Source: Pleurodeles waltl (taxonomy: Eukaryota > Chordata > Amphibia > Caudata > Salamandridae). Taken from it: a DNA stretch of 64,000 nt. How positions within the stretch are numbered: the stretch's first letter is position 1; every line of letters starts with the position of its first letter. Of the stretch, positions 47,020 through 57,660 are shown piece by piece. Under the pieces are notes generated by a model that saw only the letters and a list, made by a program, of their open reading frames with translations, had not been told where the DNA came from and made no database searches. The position numbers were made by a program, and so were the translations under genes. Where the stretch lies: NCBI RefSeq assembly GCF_031143425.1, contig NC_090446.1, forward strand, positions 657,593,717-657,657,716, given 5' to 3'.

Positions 47020-48132
47020 TCACTGAAAGTATTGCTCTATTACTGTGTTCCTGTTGTCTATGTCGTCCTCTTCGGCTTCCTCTTCTTCACTCTCCACAGG
47101 CTCCACAGCTGCTACAACACCACCATCTGGACCATCCTCCTGCAGAAAAGGCACCTGGCGGCGCAAAGCCAGGTTGTGAAGCATACAGCAGGCCACGATG
47201 ATCTTGCACACCTTCTTTGGTGAGAACATTAGGGATCCACCTGTCATATGGAGGCACCTGAACCTGGCCTTCAGGAGGCCAAAGGTGCGTTTGATCACCC
47301 TTCTAGTCCGCCCATGGGCCTCATTGTAGCGTTCCTCTGCCCTGGTCCTGGGATTCCTCACTGGGGTCAATAGCCAGGAAAGGTTGGGGTAACCAGAGTC
47401 CCCTAATAGCCACACACGGTGCCTCTGGAGTTGACCCATCACATATGGGATGCTGCTATTGCGCAGGATGTAGGCGTCATGCACAGAGCCAGGGAACTTG
47501 GCATTAACATGTGAGATGGACTGGTCTGCCAAACAGACCATCTGTACATTCATCGAATGATAACTTTTCCTGTTCCTGTACACCTGTTCATTTTCTCTGG
47601 GGGGTACCAAAGCCACATGGGTCCCATCAATGGCACCTATGATGTTGGGGATATGTCCAAGGGCATAGAAGTCACCCTTCACTGTAGGCAAATCCTCCAC
47701 CTCAGGGAAAACGATGTAGCTCTGCATGTGTTTGAGCAGGGCAGACAACACTCTGGACAACACCTTGGAAAACATAGGTTGAGACATCCCTGATGATATG
47801 GCCACTGTTGTTTGAAATGACCCACTTGCTAATAAATGGAGTACTGACAGCACCTGCACTAGAGGGGGGATCCCTGTGGGTTGGTGGATGGGTGACATCA
47901 GGTCTGCCTCCAGCTGGGCACACAGTTCATGTATAGTGGCTCGGTCAAGCCTGTATGTCAGAAGGACATTTCGTTCCTCCATTATCGATAGGTCCACCAG
48001 CGGTCTGTACACGGGAAGATTCCTCCATCTCCTCGCATTGCCAAGCGGACGGTGCCTAGGAAGGACAACAGCGAGCACAGAGTCAATCAACCCATAGATA
48101 CGTTCCCACAGCTTGCACACAACACGATTCAC
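47020..48132 (-). CDS. Harbinger DDE transposase, full frame but catalytic Glu is Lys (copy B)
   Basis: 370-codon open frame of the HARBI1/PIF family, equal in length to the spliced transposase at 53755-55499. Helix-turn-helix-like N-terminal region (LTYRLDRATIHELCAQL), LLASGSFQTTVAI, catalytic Asp169 in GAIDGTHVAL, Asp245 in GDSGYP, then VIKRTFGLLKARFRCL, where the conserved Glu is Lys281 (codon AAA at 47292-47290). Copy A and element C keep Glu. One G-to-A change in a CpG context explains it. The first codon is GTG at 48132; the first ATG in frame is at 47982, and an AG just before 48132 leaves room for an upstream exon. Acidic tail EEEEAEEDD. Probably catalytically dead but may still bind DNA. 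Confidence 0.85.
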   Translation of the reverse strand: MNRVVCKLWERIYGLIDSVLAVVLPRHRPLGNARRWRNLPVYRPLVDLSIMEERNVLLTYRLDRATIHELCAQLEADLMSPIHQPTGIPPLVQVLSVLHLLASGSFQTTVAISSGMSQPMFSKVLSRVLSALLKHMQSYIVFPEVEDLPTVKGDFYALGHIPNIIGAIDGTHVALVPPRENEQVYRNRKSYHSMNVQMVCLADQSISHVNAKFPGSVHDAYILRNSSIPYVMGQLQRHRVWLLGDSGYPNLSWLLTPVRNPRTRAEERYNEAHGRTRRVIKRTFGLLKARFRCLHMTGGSLMFSPKKVCKIIVACCMLHNLALRRQVPFLQEDGPDGGVVAAVEPVESEEEEAEEDDIDNRNTVIEQYFQ

Positions 48133-48518
48133 TATGCATTGAATGGTGTGTATGAGTGTTGAGGAAAGGCCTAGGTATGTGTGACACAGTAGATATTAAG
48201 CCATGTGGGCCCTTGAAATGGCGGCTGCCTGACCTGTGAAGTGTGACAATGGGATGTGAGGTCAATGCGCTGGCGTGGCACACCGTGGCGGTAGGCGGTC
48301 GAAGACCGCGGCGCAAAGCCGCATTGGTTTACATTGAAACCTATGGGTTTCAGGAGCCAATGACGATGTGCGCCGGCGGTCGCGGTACGCACCGCCGCGG
48401 TACGCACCGCCGCGGGCGTGACCGCCATTTTCTATCAGCTTAATCACTCGATACCTGATCTTCCACAGGAGAGGACCTACACTGCAAGTGCTGCTGTGAC
48501 CTCGGTCTGGAAGAGACA
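48133..48518. promoter_or_regulatory. Probable bidirectional promoter between transposase and Myb gene 2
   Basis: The 386 bp separating the two divergent genes is CpG-rich. It has GCGGTACGCACCGCC repeated twice in tandem (48382-48396, 48397-48411) and several GGCGGT/ACCGCC inverted boxes like those at the element ends. Copy A keeps the region (1-268) without the 15-bp duplication. Promoter function is inferred from gene arrangement and conservation; no TATA box was identified. Confidence 0.5.
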
Positions 48519-50462
48519 ATGGCTGCTGCGACTGGGGAAGGGGCCCCTGCCTTCACTTCTGAAGAATTGGAGAAACTCGTGGATGGGGTCCTCCCCCAGT
48601 ATGCGCTACTCTACGGTCCTCCAGACCAACAGGTAAGTACACTGGGAGCATGCTTTGTGGGCAATGCCTGGGTTGAGTCGGGTGGATGAAAGATGGTGGG
48701 GAGGGGAGCGATTGAGTCATGCATCAGACGACAGATGAGAGCATGTGCCACATGGCAAGGGTGGGGATGGGGGGCCACTCACATCGAGCATGCAGAAGGT
48801 GAGGACAATTTTTCTCTCCCTGTACATGTCACATAGGTCAGCGCCCACCAGAAAATCGCGATTTGGCGTGCCATCGCCAAGGACGTCCGGACCCTGGGGG
48901 TCCACAACCGGAAGAGGTGGGAGGACATCCGCCGCGGGAGCAGGAAGACGGCGGAGGCTCTGCTGGGGATGGCCTCCCAACGTAGGAGGGGTGCCAGTCG
49001 TCAATTGACCCCCCTGATGTCCCGGATCCTGGCGGTGGCCTACCCCGATTTGGATGGGCGCGTGAGGACATCACAGCAGACACAAGGGGGTGAGTACAGT
49101 CTCATTCTGGTGACTTTGCACGCAGTGGAGGTGTCTGGGTGGGGGAGGAGGGCTGTGGGTCTCCCTAGGCCAGGGCGAATTCTGTAGGCTAGGCCCCTCC
49201 GTAAGGCATGGCCCTGTGCCCCCACCCCCCACCTCTGTAGGGTGCCAAGTTCAGGTATCCATGGCCCTGTGTCATCTATGTGTGCAGTTGTCATCGATAG
49301 GCTTGTAGGCCATGTCCCACGGATTGCGTAGTGGACCCCAAGTGTGAGGGGTAGTGCAGGGGGCTTCTGTGTCTGTCTTGTCCACCAACGGTAGCGGTAA
49401 TCCATGACTCAACATGTCTTTATTTCTCCCCCCCCCTTTTTTGTGGTCTTCCTGTTCATGTGTGCATCAGCATCATCAGGCGGAGGAGAAGTGGCATCGG
49501 AGCACGAGGGAGCTGCATCTCACATGGCCATGGCGGGCCATGCAACTGACTCGGATTTCACCAGTGAGACGGAGGGCTAGGGGAGCTCCACAGCGGGGAC
49601 TCGTGCTGATGTCAGTGGCAGCGGCTCGTCCTCTGAAGGGAGCTCCCTTGTGGTGGCGGCAACATCCGTGCCCCCCGCAACAACAGGTACAGCCGCCACC
49701 CAGCGCACCAGCACCGCCCTCCCAGCAGCCCCTCAGCCTTCGCCCTGTGCCCGCTCACCCAGGAAGGTGGGCATCTCACTCGCCCCAGGCACCTCAGGCC
49801 CTTCCCCAGTCACCCCTGCTGCCCTCAGTGAGGAGGTCATTGACCTCCTGAGGACCATCATTGTTGGGCAGTCTACCCTTTTGAATGCCATCCAGGGTGT
49901 AGAAAGGGAGGTGCACCGGAGTAATGCATACCTGGAGGGCATTCATTCGGGTCAGGCTGCCCATCAGCGATCGTTCAACGCTCTGGCCTCAGCACTGACA
50001 GCAGCAATTGTCCCTGTCTCTAGCCTCCCCCCTCCAACTTCCTCCACCCAGACCCAATCCCCAGTACCTCTGCCTATCCCAGACACACCATCAGACCAGC
50101 CTGCACACACCTCAACACCCAAGGGAAGCTCATCCAGACATAAGCACCACTCATCACACAAGCATTCACACAAGCAACATCCACATGCAGACATACCAAA
50201 AGCCACTGCCTCCACTGTGTCCCCCTCCTCCTCGTCTCCCTCCTCCCTCCCTGTGACGTCTCCACTCACACTTGCATGCACAACATCTTCAGCCGCTACG
50301 TCCATCACCAGCACACCCACCAGAACACTCCGCACACGTGCAGTCACCACCCCCACTACCATTTACACGTCCCCTGTGTCCTCTCCCAGTGTGTCTGTCA
50401 CCCCCTCTTCCAAACCACACAAACGCAAGCAGCCACCCACCCAACAGCCATCCACCTCATGA
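48519..50462 (+). pseudogene. Myb/SANT-like accessory protein 2, three exons, one stop codon (copy B)
   Basis: Exons 48519-48632 (donor AG|GTAAGT), 48837-49089 (acceptor CATAG, donor G|GTGAGT) and 49471-50462 are in consistent phase, giving 453 codons with one TAG at 49578-49580. Exon 1 starts the domain (FTSEELEKLVDGVLPQYALL). Exon 2 completes it (HQKIAIWRAIAKDV, HNRKRWEDIRRGSRKTAEAL), a Myb/SANT-like fold different in sequence from accessory protein 1. Exon 3 has a Ser/Thr/Pro-rich part, a helical segment at residues about 243-303 (EEVIDLLRTIIVGQSTLLNA), His/Lys/Ser-rich repeats and a KPHKRKQ tail. The stop could be recent. Confidence 0.83.
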
Positions 50463-51108
50463 CAGCCTCCAGCCCAAGCACCTGCACTCAAAGACACCAG
50501 ACTTCACACTCCTACAACCACATCCTGTTCCTCCACTCCCATACCCACTACACCTACCTGTCCCTCTCTTTCCAAATTGCATTTTTTTTTTCAAACTTGA
50601 CCTCTTTCCTACAACTCCCCCACCCCGTCTATCTCATAAGACTGCAATCAGCACCTCAGCCACCACCAAACCAGGACCTATCAGGACTGTTGTCCAAGGA
50701 CTGTGGAGTCCCCCACCCTCAAGGGCAACAACTCCGGCTAGGAGCCAAGGCACGGCCAGCCCACCCCCGGAAAAGCACCCAAAAGTTAGCAGTGCCGGGC
50801 GCGAGAGGCCACAGACACCAGGGACCAAAATCCCTACCCTGGCTCCGTCTGGAAGTGGGGTGCCACCTGGCACACCGCCAAAGGTGTCAAAGGGCCACAG
50901 ACGACCAGGGAAGGGTGGGAAGGGCAGCACGCCCGACAAGTCCGGCAGCAGGCCAGCTGCCCAGGAGTGCCCCACCAGCCCCCTCCCAGGTGTGCAGGAG
51001 GACACCCGGAGGCCCGGTACGGCAGCCCAGGAGGGCCCCGCAAGCCAACGGACAGATGGGCAGGAAGGCCCTGCCAGCCACATGTCAGGTGGCGAGTGAC
51101 ACCCATGC
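50463..51108 (+). other. Pro/Gly-rich open stretch of unknown status
   Basis: An open frame runs to a TGA at 51097-51099. Its last 150 codons are rich in Pro, Gly, Ser and Arg (SGSGVPPGTPPKVSKGHRRP, then repeated QEGPAS blocks). No ATG or domain supports a separate gene, and an alternative frame is also open. It may be an extra exon of Myb gene 2 or biased 3' UTR. Confidence 0.4.
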
Positions 51109-51598
51109 CTGGGCCGGAACCGCTGAACTGGGCCCTTTCAAACAAGCACCGCTGAACTGGGCCCTTTCAATCAAGCACCGCTGAACTGGGCACCACCGTC
51201 TCAAGCACTGCTGAACAGGGCACCGCCGTCTCAAGCACCGATGAACAGGGCACCGCCGTCTCAAGCACCGCTGAACAGGGCCCTTTCAATCAAGCACCGC
51301 TGAACTGGGCACCGCCGTCTCAAGCACCGCTGAACAGGGCACCGCCGTCTCAAGCACCGCTGAACAGGGCCCTTTCAATCAAGCACCGCTGAACAGGGCA
51401 CCGCCGTCTCAAGCACCGCTGAACAGGGCCCTTTCAAACAAGCACCGCTGAACAGGGCACCGCCGTCTCAAGCACCGCTGAACAGGGCCCTTTCAATCAA
51501 GCACCGCTGAACTGGGCCCTTTCAAACAAGCACCGCTGAACTGGGCACCGCTGTCTCAAGCACCGCTGAACAGGGCACCGCCGTCTCAAGCACCGCTG
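51109..51598. repeat. 30-bp minisatellite, about 16 units
   Basis: Two unit types alternate irregularly: GGGCACCGCCGTCTCAAGCA plus CCGCTGAACA, and GGGCCCTTTCAATCAAGCAC plus CGCTGAACT. The units share CAAGCACCGCTGAAC. Near identity of units suggests recent expansion. It lies in the 3' part of Harbinger copy B. Confidence 0.95.
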
Positions 51599-51701
51599 GC
51601 CCATTGGCGGAAGGGGCAGTGCCGCATCTGTGTCGGGCAGGGCTGCACGAAGCACTCTGGGCACCAGTCCCCCTCCAGAACCAGTGGACACTGTCATCCA
51701 C

Positions 51702-51866
51702 TTGAGAGACTGTGGCTTTGCACTCCCCAGGATGTAACAGTGGGCAACTCACCCACTTGGGAGACTTGAGAGACTGTGGCTTTGCACTCCCCAGGATGTA
51801 ACAGTGGGCAACTCACCCACTTGGGAGACTTGAGAGACTGTGGCTTTGCACTCCCCAGGATGGGAC
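51702..51866. repeat. 64-bp tandem repeat, about 2.5 units
   Basis: Units start at 51702, 51766 and 51830 with TTGAGAGACTGTGGCTTTGC and are almost identical (TGTAACAGTG in two, TGGGACAGTG in the third). Confidence 0.95.
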
Positions 51867-52738
51867 AGTGGCCATGGAGGCCCCTCGTGGATCTGGCGTC
51901 GTGTACTCATGTGGCTGAGGTGCCCCCCCTTCCCTTCCCCCTGTGGTGCTGAGTTTTTCTATCTGATGCCCCTGCAGTGTTCTCTCCGTTGGTGTCAGGT
52001 ATCTTGTGTGGGCCTTGCCCATGTGATTTGGGCCCAGTGGTCCACGGACAATGACAGCTAGAATTATCGGACTTTTAATATTTATGTATATATTAGTTTT
52101 AAATGTGTGATATTTTTATAAGGCAATAATACAATATATTCGACTGTTTATGATCTATTCTTTTTGTCTTTGCATTCTTTCGGGGGGTTTGGGGGTTGTA
52201 ACAGTGATGTATTGCTATGCATTGATGTGTGTGTTGTAGTGGGTGGGGGTGAGTGTGTCGCGTATGTGTGTCCCCGTATAATATTTTCTCCTCCCCTATC
52301 CCCTGTGTCGTAGGTGCAGTACTCACCGTTGTCTTCTGCGCCGGCGTTCGTGCTCCTGGTAGAGGAGCAGGAATACAATAGCTGGTAGGATGTGTAATTC
52401 GAGTTCCATGCTGTCCTGATTCCTTGTGGGGTGTATGGAGGTGAGCGTTTTCAGTTTGAAATGTCTGTTTCCGCCGTGTTTTTATCGGCGGGCCTACCGC
52501 CCCGAAAAAGGTGGCGGATTGGTGGGTTGTGATAGGGTGGGCGGTACATTGTCTTCCACCTGTCTGTTGGCGGTGACCGCCGCGCTGTTTGTTTGTCCCG
52601 CCGTGGCGGTCAGAGTGTTAAAGTGGCGGTCTCTGTTAGCGGTTTCCGCCAGGGTCAGAATTCCATTTTTTTAACCGCCAGCCTGTTGGAGGGTTAGCCG
52701 CCGCTTTAACACCGACCGCCAGGGTTGAAATGACCCCC

Positions 52739-53335
52739 TTTAAGTCTCCAGGCGGGAAACAAGGCTGAATTCTCTCTCCAGGGACTCTGTTCTGAGGTAG
52801 GCAAGATAATGTTCAAGCTCCAGGGCTTAACGTGGGGTGGGTTCCTTGGAGTCTCATCCCTGGTAGCAATTAAAAACAGAAATGGAAATAGGTCCCTATT
52901 GCCCTATAGTCACATCCTTAACTCTATTGGCAAAAACTGTGATCAATTTCTGAACAAGAATGAGGTTGTTCTGAGGTAGGCAAGATAATGTTCAAGCTCC
53001 AATCTCCATTTTTTTCAAAGTACCCGTTAGTTGGTCAAAAAAGGTGTACAGAATACAAGGTCATCTAATCCTTGGCCTCACTGCAGAGAACACAGAGCAT
53101 TGATCACTATTCCAGATGCAATTTTGAGTCTCTGCAAATGAGCGCAGCAGATACACAGGTACGAGAGTAGAAAGGCCTAACATTTTCAATTAATAATCTC
53201 TGCAACTCTTGGGACATATCGCGACAGACCTTTTAGAAGGGAAGAAGCTGCACATCTAAAACATGAAGACTCCATAAGACAAGGACAGTATCCGTCGAAA
53301 TGGTAAGATCTAGCAAAGAGCATTCTAAACACATG
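52739..53335. other. Spacer between Harbinger B and C, with a 34-bp direct repeat
   Basis: GTTCTGAGGTAGGCAAGATA and the following 14 bases occur at 52789-52822 and again at about 52968-53002, exactly repeated about 179 bp apart. No coding feature. It ends at GGGGGCATATTTA, the start of Harbinger C. Confidence 0.6.
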
Positions 53336-53754
53336 GGGGCATATTTATACTCCGTTTGCGCCAAATTTGCGTCGTTTTATTAGACGCAAATTCGGCGCAA
53401 AACTAACGCCATATTTATACTTTGGCGTTAGACGCGTCTAGCGCCAAAGTATGAGTAAAGAGCGTCATTTTTTGGCGTGAACGCCTTCCTTGCATTAATG
53501 AGATGCAAGGTAGGCGTTCCCGTCCAAAAACAGACGCACATAGCGGTGCGTGGTATTTATGCTCCAGGGCAAAAATCACTCCCGCGCGGCAGGCGGCGCA
53601 AAAAAATGGCGCAAAGCACGAATATCGTGAAATTTTAACGCCTGGGTCAGGGCAGGCGTTAAAATGGGGCAAACACACCTGTACTTAATCAGAACACACA
53701 GAACAAACAACAGAGCAGCAGAGCAGCAGAGCAGCAGAGCAGCAACAGGGAGAC

Positions 53755-55499
53755 ATGGAGGTGCTTTTTCTTCAATGTGCACGTAGACGCAGAGCCCTGC
53801 ATCAACAACAGCAGCCACAACAACAACAGCAGGGACCCCAAAGACAGCGCAGAAGGCAGGAGAGGATATTCCGCCCAAGAACAACCCTGCATGGCCTCAG
53901 GGAACGAGACATCATCCAGAGGTACCGGTTGAACTGGCAGGCCATTCAGCAGCTGCTGACAAATATTGAACAGCAATTGGCCCCCACTTTAGTGACTCCA
54001 CGCACTATCCCAACCAAAACAAAGCTGCTTGCCGTACTTCACCTGCTGGCAAGTGGCTCGTTTCAGACAACTGGTGCCCTGGTTGGTGGAATCTCACAAC
54101 CATCTTTCTCGGCATTCCTGCCTAAAGTACTGGATGCCATCATTGGACTGACACCCCGCCACATCTGCTTCCCTAACACAGTGCAGAAGCAGCAGGAAAC
54201 AAAACAGGGGTTCTACGCCATCAGTGGCTTTCCGCACGTCCTTGGTGCAATCGACTGCACACACGTACGCCTTGTGCCACCTGCTGCGAGTGAACACCTC
54301 TACCGCAACAGGAAGCACACACATTCCATCAACGTGCAGGCCATAGTCGATCACCAAGGACTGATCAGCAACATTGTGGCTAAATATCCTGGGAGTGTAC
54401 ATGACGCATTCATCTTCCGTCACTGCACCATCAACCAACACTTCCAGGATGGACGGTATGGCAGTGGACTACTTGTTGGTAAGGACAAAAATCTACTTAT
54501 ATACTCACTGCACAGAAACCCTCTAGGATAAACAACACATACACCACAATAGCAACACCTAGACAGGAACACACTGAGGTACTCACATCACTAGCCATGT
54601 GTCACAAGTCACCATTGAACCTCTCACACATTTGAATTTACTCCACAGCTTAGTGTGAAGACATTCATGACTGTGGTTGCCTAAATGTCACCTTGCAAAT
54701 TGGAAGTCTCACAATAACCTGTACACTAATACAATGCATAACTTTTAAGGGATGGGATGGCCTGGGTATGTTCAAATGAACGTTTCTAATACCCTTTCAT
54801 GTTTCAACTCTGCATGGAACTATCATCACACCCCCAGTGAGGACACACGGACACCTGTGTCACAAGTCACAATGCAAGGGAGGGCACACTGTACTTGAGA
54901 AACCAATACATCCTGCTGACAAACAGTTAGACAACAAACACTTGCTCAGCCAAGGAAAAAAAACAATGCCAAAGTTTCCACCAACAACCATAGGTTGTCA
55001 CATAAGTACACAAAATAGTCACAGACAACACAACACAACTACTGCCATCAAAGATACGTACAACAGTGCCTCCTACATCTAATTGATACCATTCTGTGTT
55101 TCTCTTTCAGCTGATCAGGGGTATGGCATCCAGCCTTGGCTAATGACACCATATGGGAACCCAAATACTGCTGCTGAGCGGGCATACAATGACGCCCACA
55201 AGAGGACACGCAGCATTGTGGAGAGGACCTTTGGGATCCTAAAGTCAAGGTTCCGCTGCCTTGACATCACTGGCGGAAGCCTACTATACTCCCCAGAGAT
55301 GGTCTGCAAGATCATACTCACTTGTGCCATATTACACAATATTTGTGTAAAAAGGAACATTCCCCTCCTTGAACCGGACCCAGACATGCCTGAGGATGAT
55401 GATGAGGAGGATGCTGGCCTGCAACAGGAGGGGGAACAACCTAACACCGCAGCAGGAGTGCGTAGGTGCCAACAGCTTGTGAACAATTTTTTTACTTAA
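53755..55499 (+). CDS. Harbinger DDE transposase, two exons, catalytic triad intact (element C)
   Basis: Exon 1 is 53755-54478 (donor TTG|GTAAGG). Exon 2 is 55111-55499 (acceptor TCTCTTTCAG, stop TAA). The join gives 1113 nt and 370 residues, the same length as the copy B frame. A Gln-rich N-terminus (about residues 19-35) is encoded by CAG/CAA runs; CAGCAG repeats also precede the ATG. HTH-like segment RYRLNWQAIQQLLTNIEQQL; catalytic Asp167 in GAIDCTHVRL; Asp243 in ADQGYG at the exon junction; Glu279 in SIVERTFGILKSRFRCL. Acidic tail (PEDDDEEDAG). AATAAA at 55532. It would excise and insert the element and its MITEs, with Myb partners. No disabling change was seen. Confidence 0.88.
54479..55110 (+). 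other. Transposase intron
   Basis: 632-bp intron with GT...AG ends and a pyrimidine tract (TGTGTTTCTCTTTCAG). It is placed next to the codon for the second catalytic Asp. The copy A/B transposase lacks it. The GTAAG-proximal read-through frame ends at 54531. Confidence 0.8.
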
Positions 55500-55539
55500 G
55501 TTATTATAATCACTTGTATTCCACACTTGTAAATAAACA

Positions 55540-57033
55540 CAGATAACAAACACCACATCATGCTTTGGCCTATTCAATTCTGACCACCTTTAGTTTGAAA
55601 TAGCTGAAGATGAATGTCGTCTCATTGATCAAGAATGCCATTAAAATTCATCACACCAAAAATAAACATCACAACTGTATGCACAGAGGGTAGGATGTGA
55701 CATGTTACATTACCATACACAGAGCCCAACAAGAGTACAAATGTGACAATTACACATGCCGGATCCAAACAACTGAAACAGTCTCTCATCCAGCCCAAAA
55801 TTGGAGATCATTTGAAAGTCACATCACATGTGTTCAGAGACAGGGTGGGACCATCCATGTGTACGTGAACATGTCATCAATGGCTTCTCTCAAGTGTATG
55901 ATGTGAGCAATACACAATTGCAACAACATCAGCTGCCACTAACTCAGGAGGAGACCTTGAAGTTACAGTGACAACATACACACAGACAGGTCATATTGGA
56001 TCTACATTCCCACACACATGTACACATATGTCATACAACCAACCTAATATTTGAAAGTAGACCATCACAGTTGTGTCCCAGTTTGAACCTAGCAGGAAGA
56101 TTGTAACATGACACTAAACCAGTTTATGCAGAAAGGGACACAGACAAGCAAAAAATTATTCGCATTATCACATCGTGAACGCTGAGAGTCTTGCAAACTT
56201 AGTCATATGAAAATGGTATGCAACTTAGCTCCAAATCATCATTACTGCAAACGTCAAATGGGCTAATGAGATGAATGAATGGTCAACAGTCATTCATACC
56301 ATATGGCCTTACATTAGCCCGCTGCTGCAGGTTTGCCATGATATGATAAAAATACTCCATGGATACAGTAGCTATTCTGGATGGTCAAATCCTAGGGTGC
56401 TGGGAGCCTAAGTCCACCTCTACCACCCCCAAAACATACAAGAATCATGTTCTTGTGAACTAAACACATGCATAAGGCACATGTGTGGCCTCCATGTCAC
56501 AAGTCCTACACAAATATGAAACACAAAATCATAATGGGACATGGTCAGCCCCATAAAAACTGAAAGTGACTCTCCCACTCCCTGTTAGGACTACAGATAA
56601 AAGCATCCCCATCATAAAGGTGGGCACATTTTGGAGACGGAATACAGTACATAATGGTATCAAAAACATCATTTCAAAATAGCCATCAGCAATTACACCA
56701 AATATGTTGTCAAATATGGTCAATACATTAGTTAACGTATCCCAAACATCACAGTGTGAAGGCCGTCTATACATAAAAGTACGGACATTTGTCATATACA
56801 AACACAAATGTGTCTCACATCGCACCGTTTGACCATGACAAATCACCTTTCCAAAGCTAATCACATGAAGACATTTGGATAAATTTGCTCCATATTCTAC
56901 GCATACAGCATGGCCGTCATAATTTGTTCACGTACATGAGTGCACACAATGCAGAGTCAGATACAAATGTATCCAAAAGTGTCTTGATATTTCGCCTTCA
57001 AAATATTATTTACATCCACAATATTTTTGACTC
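55540..57033. other. Non-coding interval inside element C
   Basis: AT-rich, short frames only, no recognisable domains. Between the transposase polyadenylation signal and the 140-bp array. Confidence 0.45.
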
Positions 57034-57660
57034 TGCATCATGTGCACTACTGTACGTGTAAAAAAAACCACGCCCATGATGTATGCGTGGTGAATTTGAC
57101 GCTACATGGACAATATGTTGGTCATTTCATGTACAGTATTAATTATTAATATTCATATCATATTTTTTCACTCCGCATCATGTGCACCACTGTACGTGTA
57201 AAAAAAACAACGCCCATGATGTATGCGTGGTGAAATTGACGCTACATGCACAATATGTTGGTCATTTCATGTACAGTATTAATTATTAATATTCATAACA
57301 TATTTTTTCACTCCGCATCATGTGCACCACTGTACGTGTAAAAAAAATAACGCCCATGATGTATGCGTGGTGAAATTGACGCTACATGCACAATATATTG
57401 GTCATTTCATGTACAGTATTAATTATTAATATTCATAACATATTTTTTCACTCCGCATCATGTGCACCACTGTACGTGTAAAAAAAACGACGCCCATGAT
57501 GTATGCGTGGTGAAATTGACGCTACATGCACAATATATTGGTCATTTCATGTACAGTATTAATTATTAATATTCATATCATATTTTTTCACTCCGCATCA
57601 TGTGCACTGTAATGCGTCATAAAAAATTGACGCACAACTGTGTATGCGTGAAAATATGAC
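57034..57660. repeat. 140-bp tandem array, four units plus a diverged fifth
   Basis: Units start at 57034, 57174, 57314 and 57454, exactly 140 bp apart, each with CGCATCATGTGCACCACTGT, then a run of A, CGCCCATGATGTATGCGTGG and TTGACGCTACATGCACAATA. They differ at only a few positions. A fifth unit from 57594 diverges after about 15 bp but keeps TGACGC and TATGCGTG blocks. The array lies 5' of the Myb gene at 58086. Confidence 0.97.

Larger units (their letters stand above)
44412..52738 (+). mobile_element. Harbinger transposon copy B, complete three-gene unit (8.3 kb)
   Basis: Left end GGGGGTCATTCCAACC; right end GGTTGAAATGACCCCC (15 of 16 bp inverted). The inner ends are strings of ACCGCC/GGCGGT palindromes. 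Gene order: Myb/SANT gene 1 (+, 45011-46511), transposase (-, 47020-48132), Myb/SANT gene 2 (+, 48519-50462), then a Pro-rich open stretch, a 30-bp minisatellite and a 64-bp tandem repeat. No terminal repeat lies between transposase and Myb gene 2. Flanks read CACAAA and TTTAAG, and no clear 3-bp duplication was found. Copy A shares the internal junctions. At least two of the three genes are damaged. Confidence 0.85.

Noticed and set aside
50276..51184. 302-codon frame overlapping Myb gene 2
   Set aside because: It starts out of frame inside exon 3, whose own frame is supported by splice phase; only the last part is retained as uncertain.
51109..51598. CRISPR-like regular repeats
   Set aside because: Units are contiguous 30-mers without unique spacers in a eukaryotic transposon: a minisatellite.
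53700..53752. CAG repeat as a possible disease-type triplet expansion
   Set aside because: Short, and part of the 5' leader of the transposase gene of element C.
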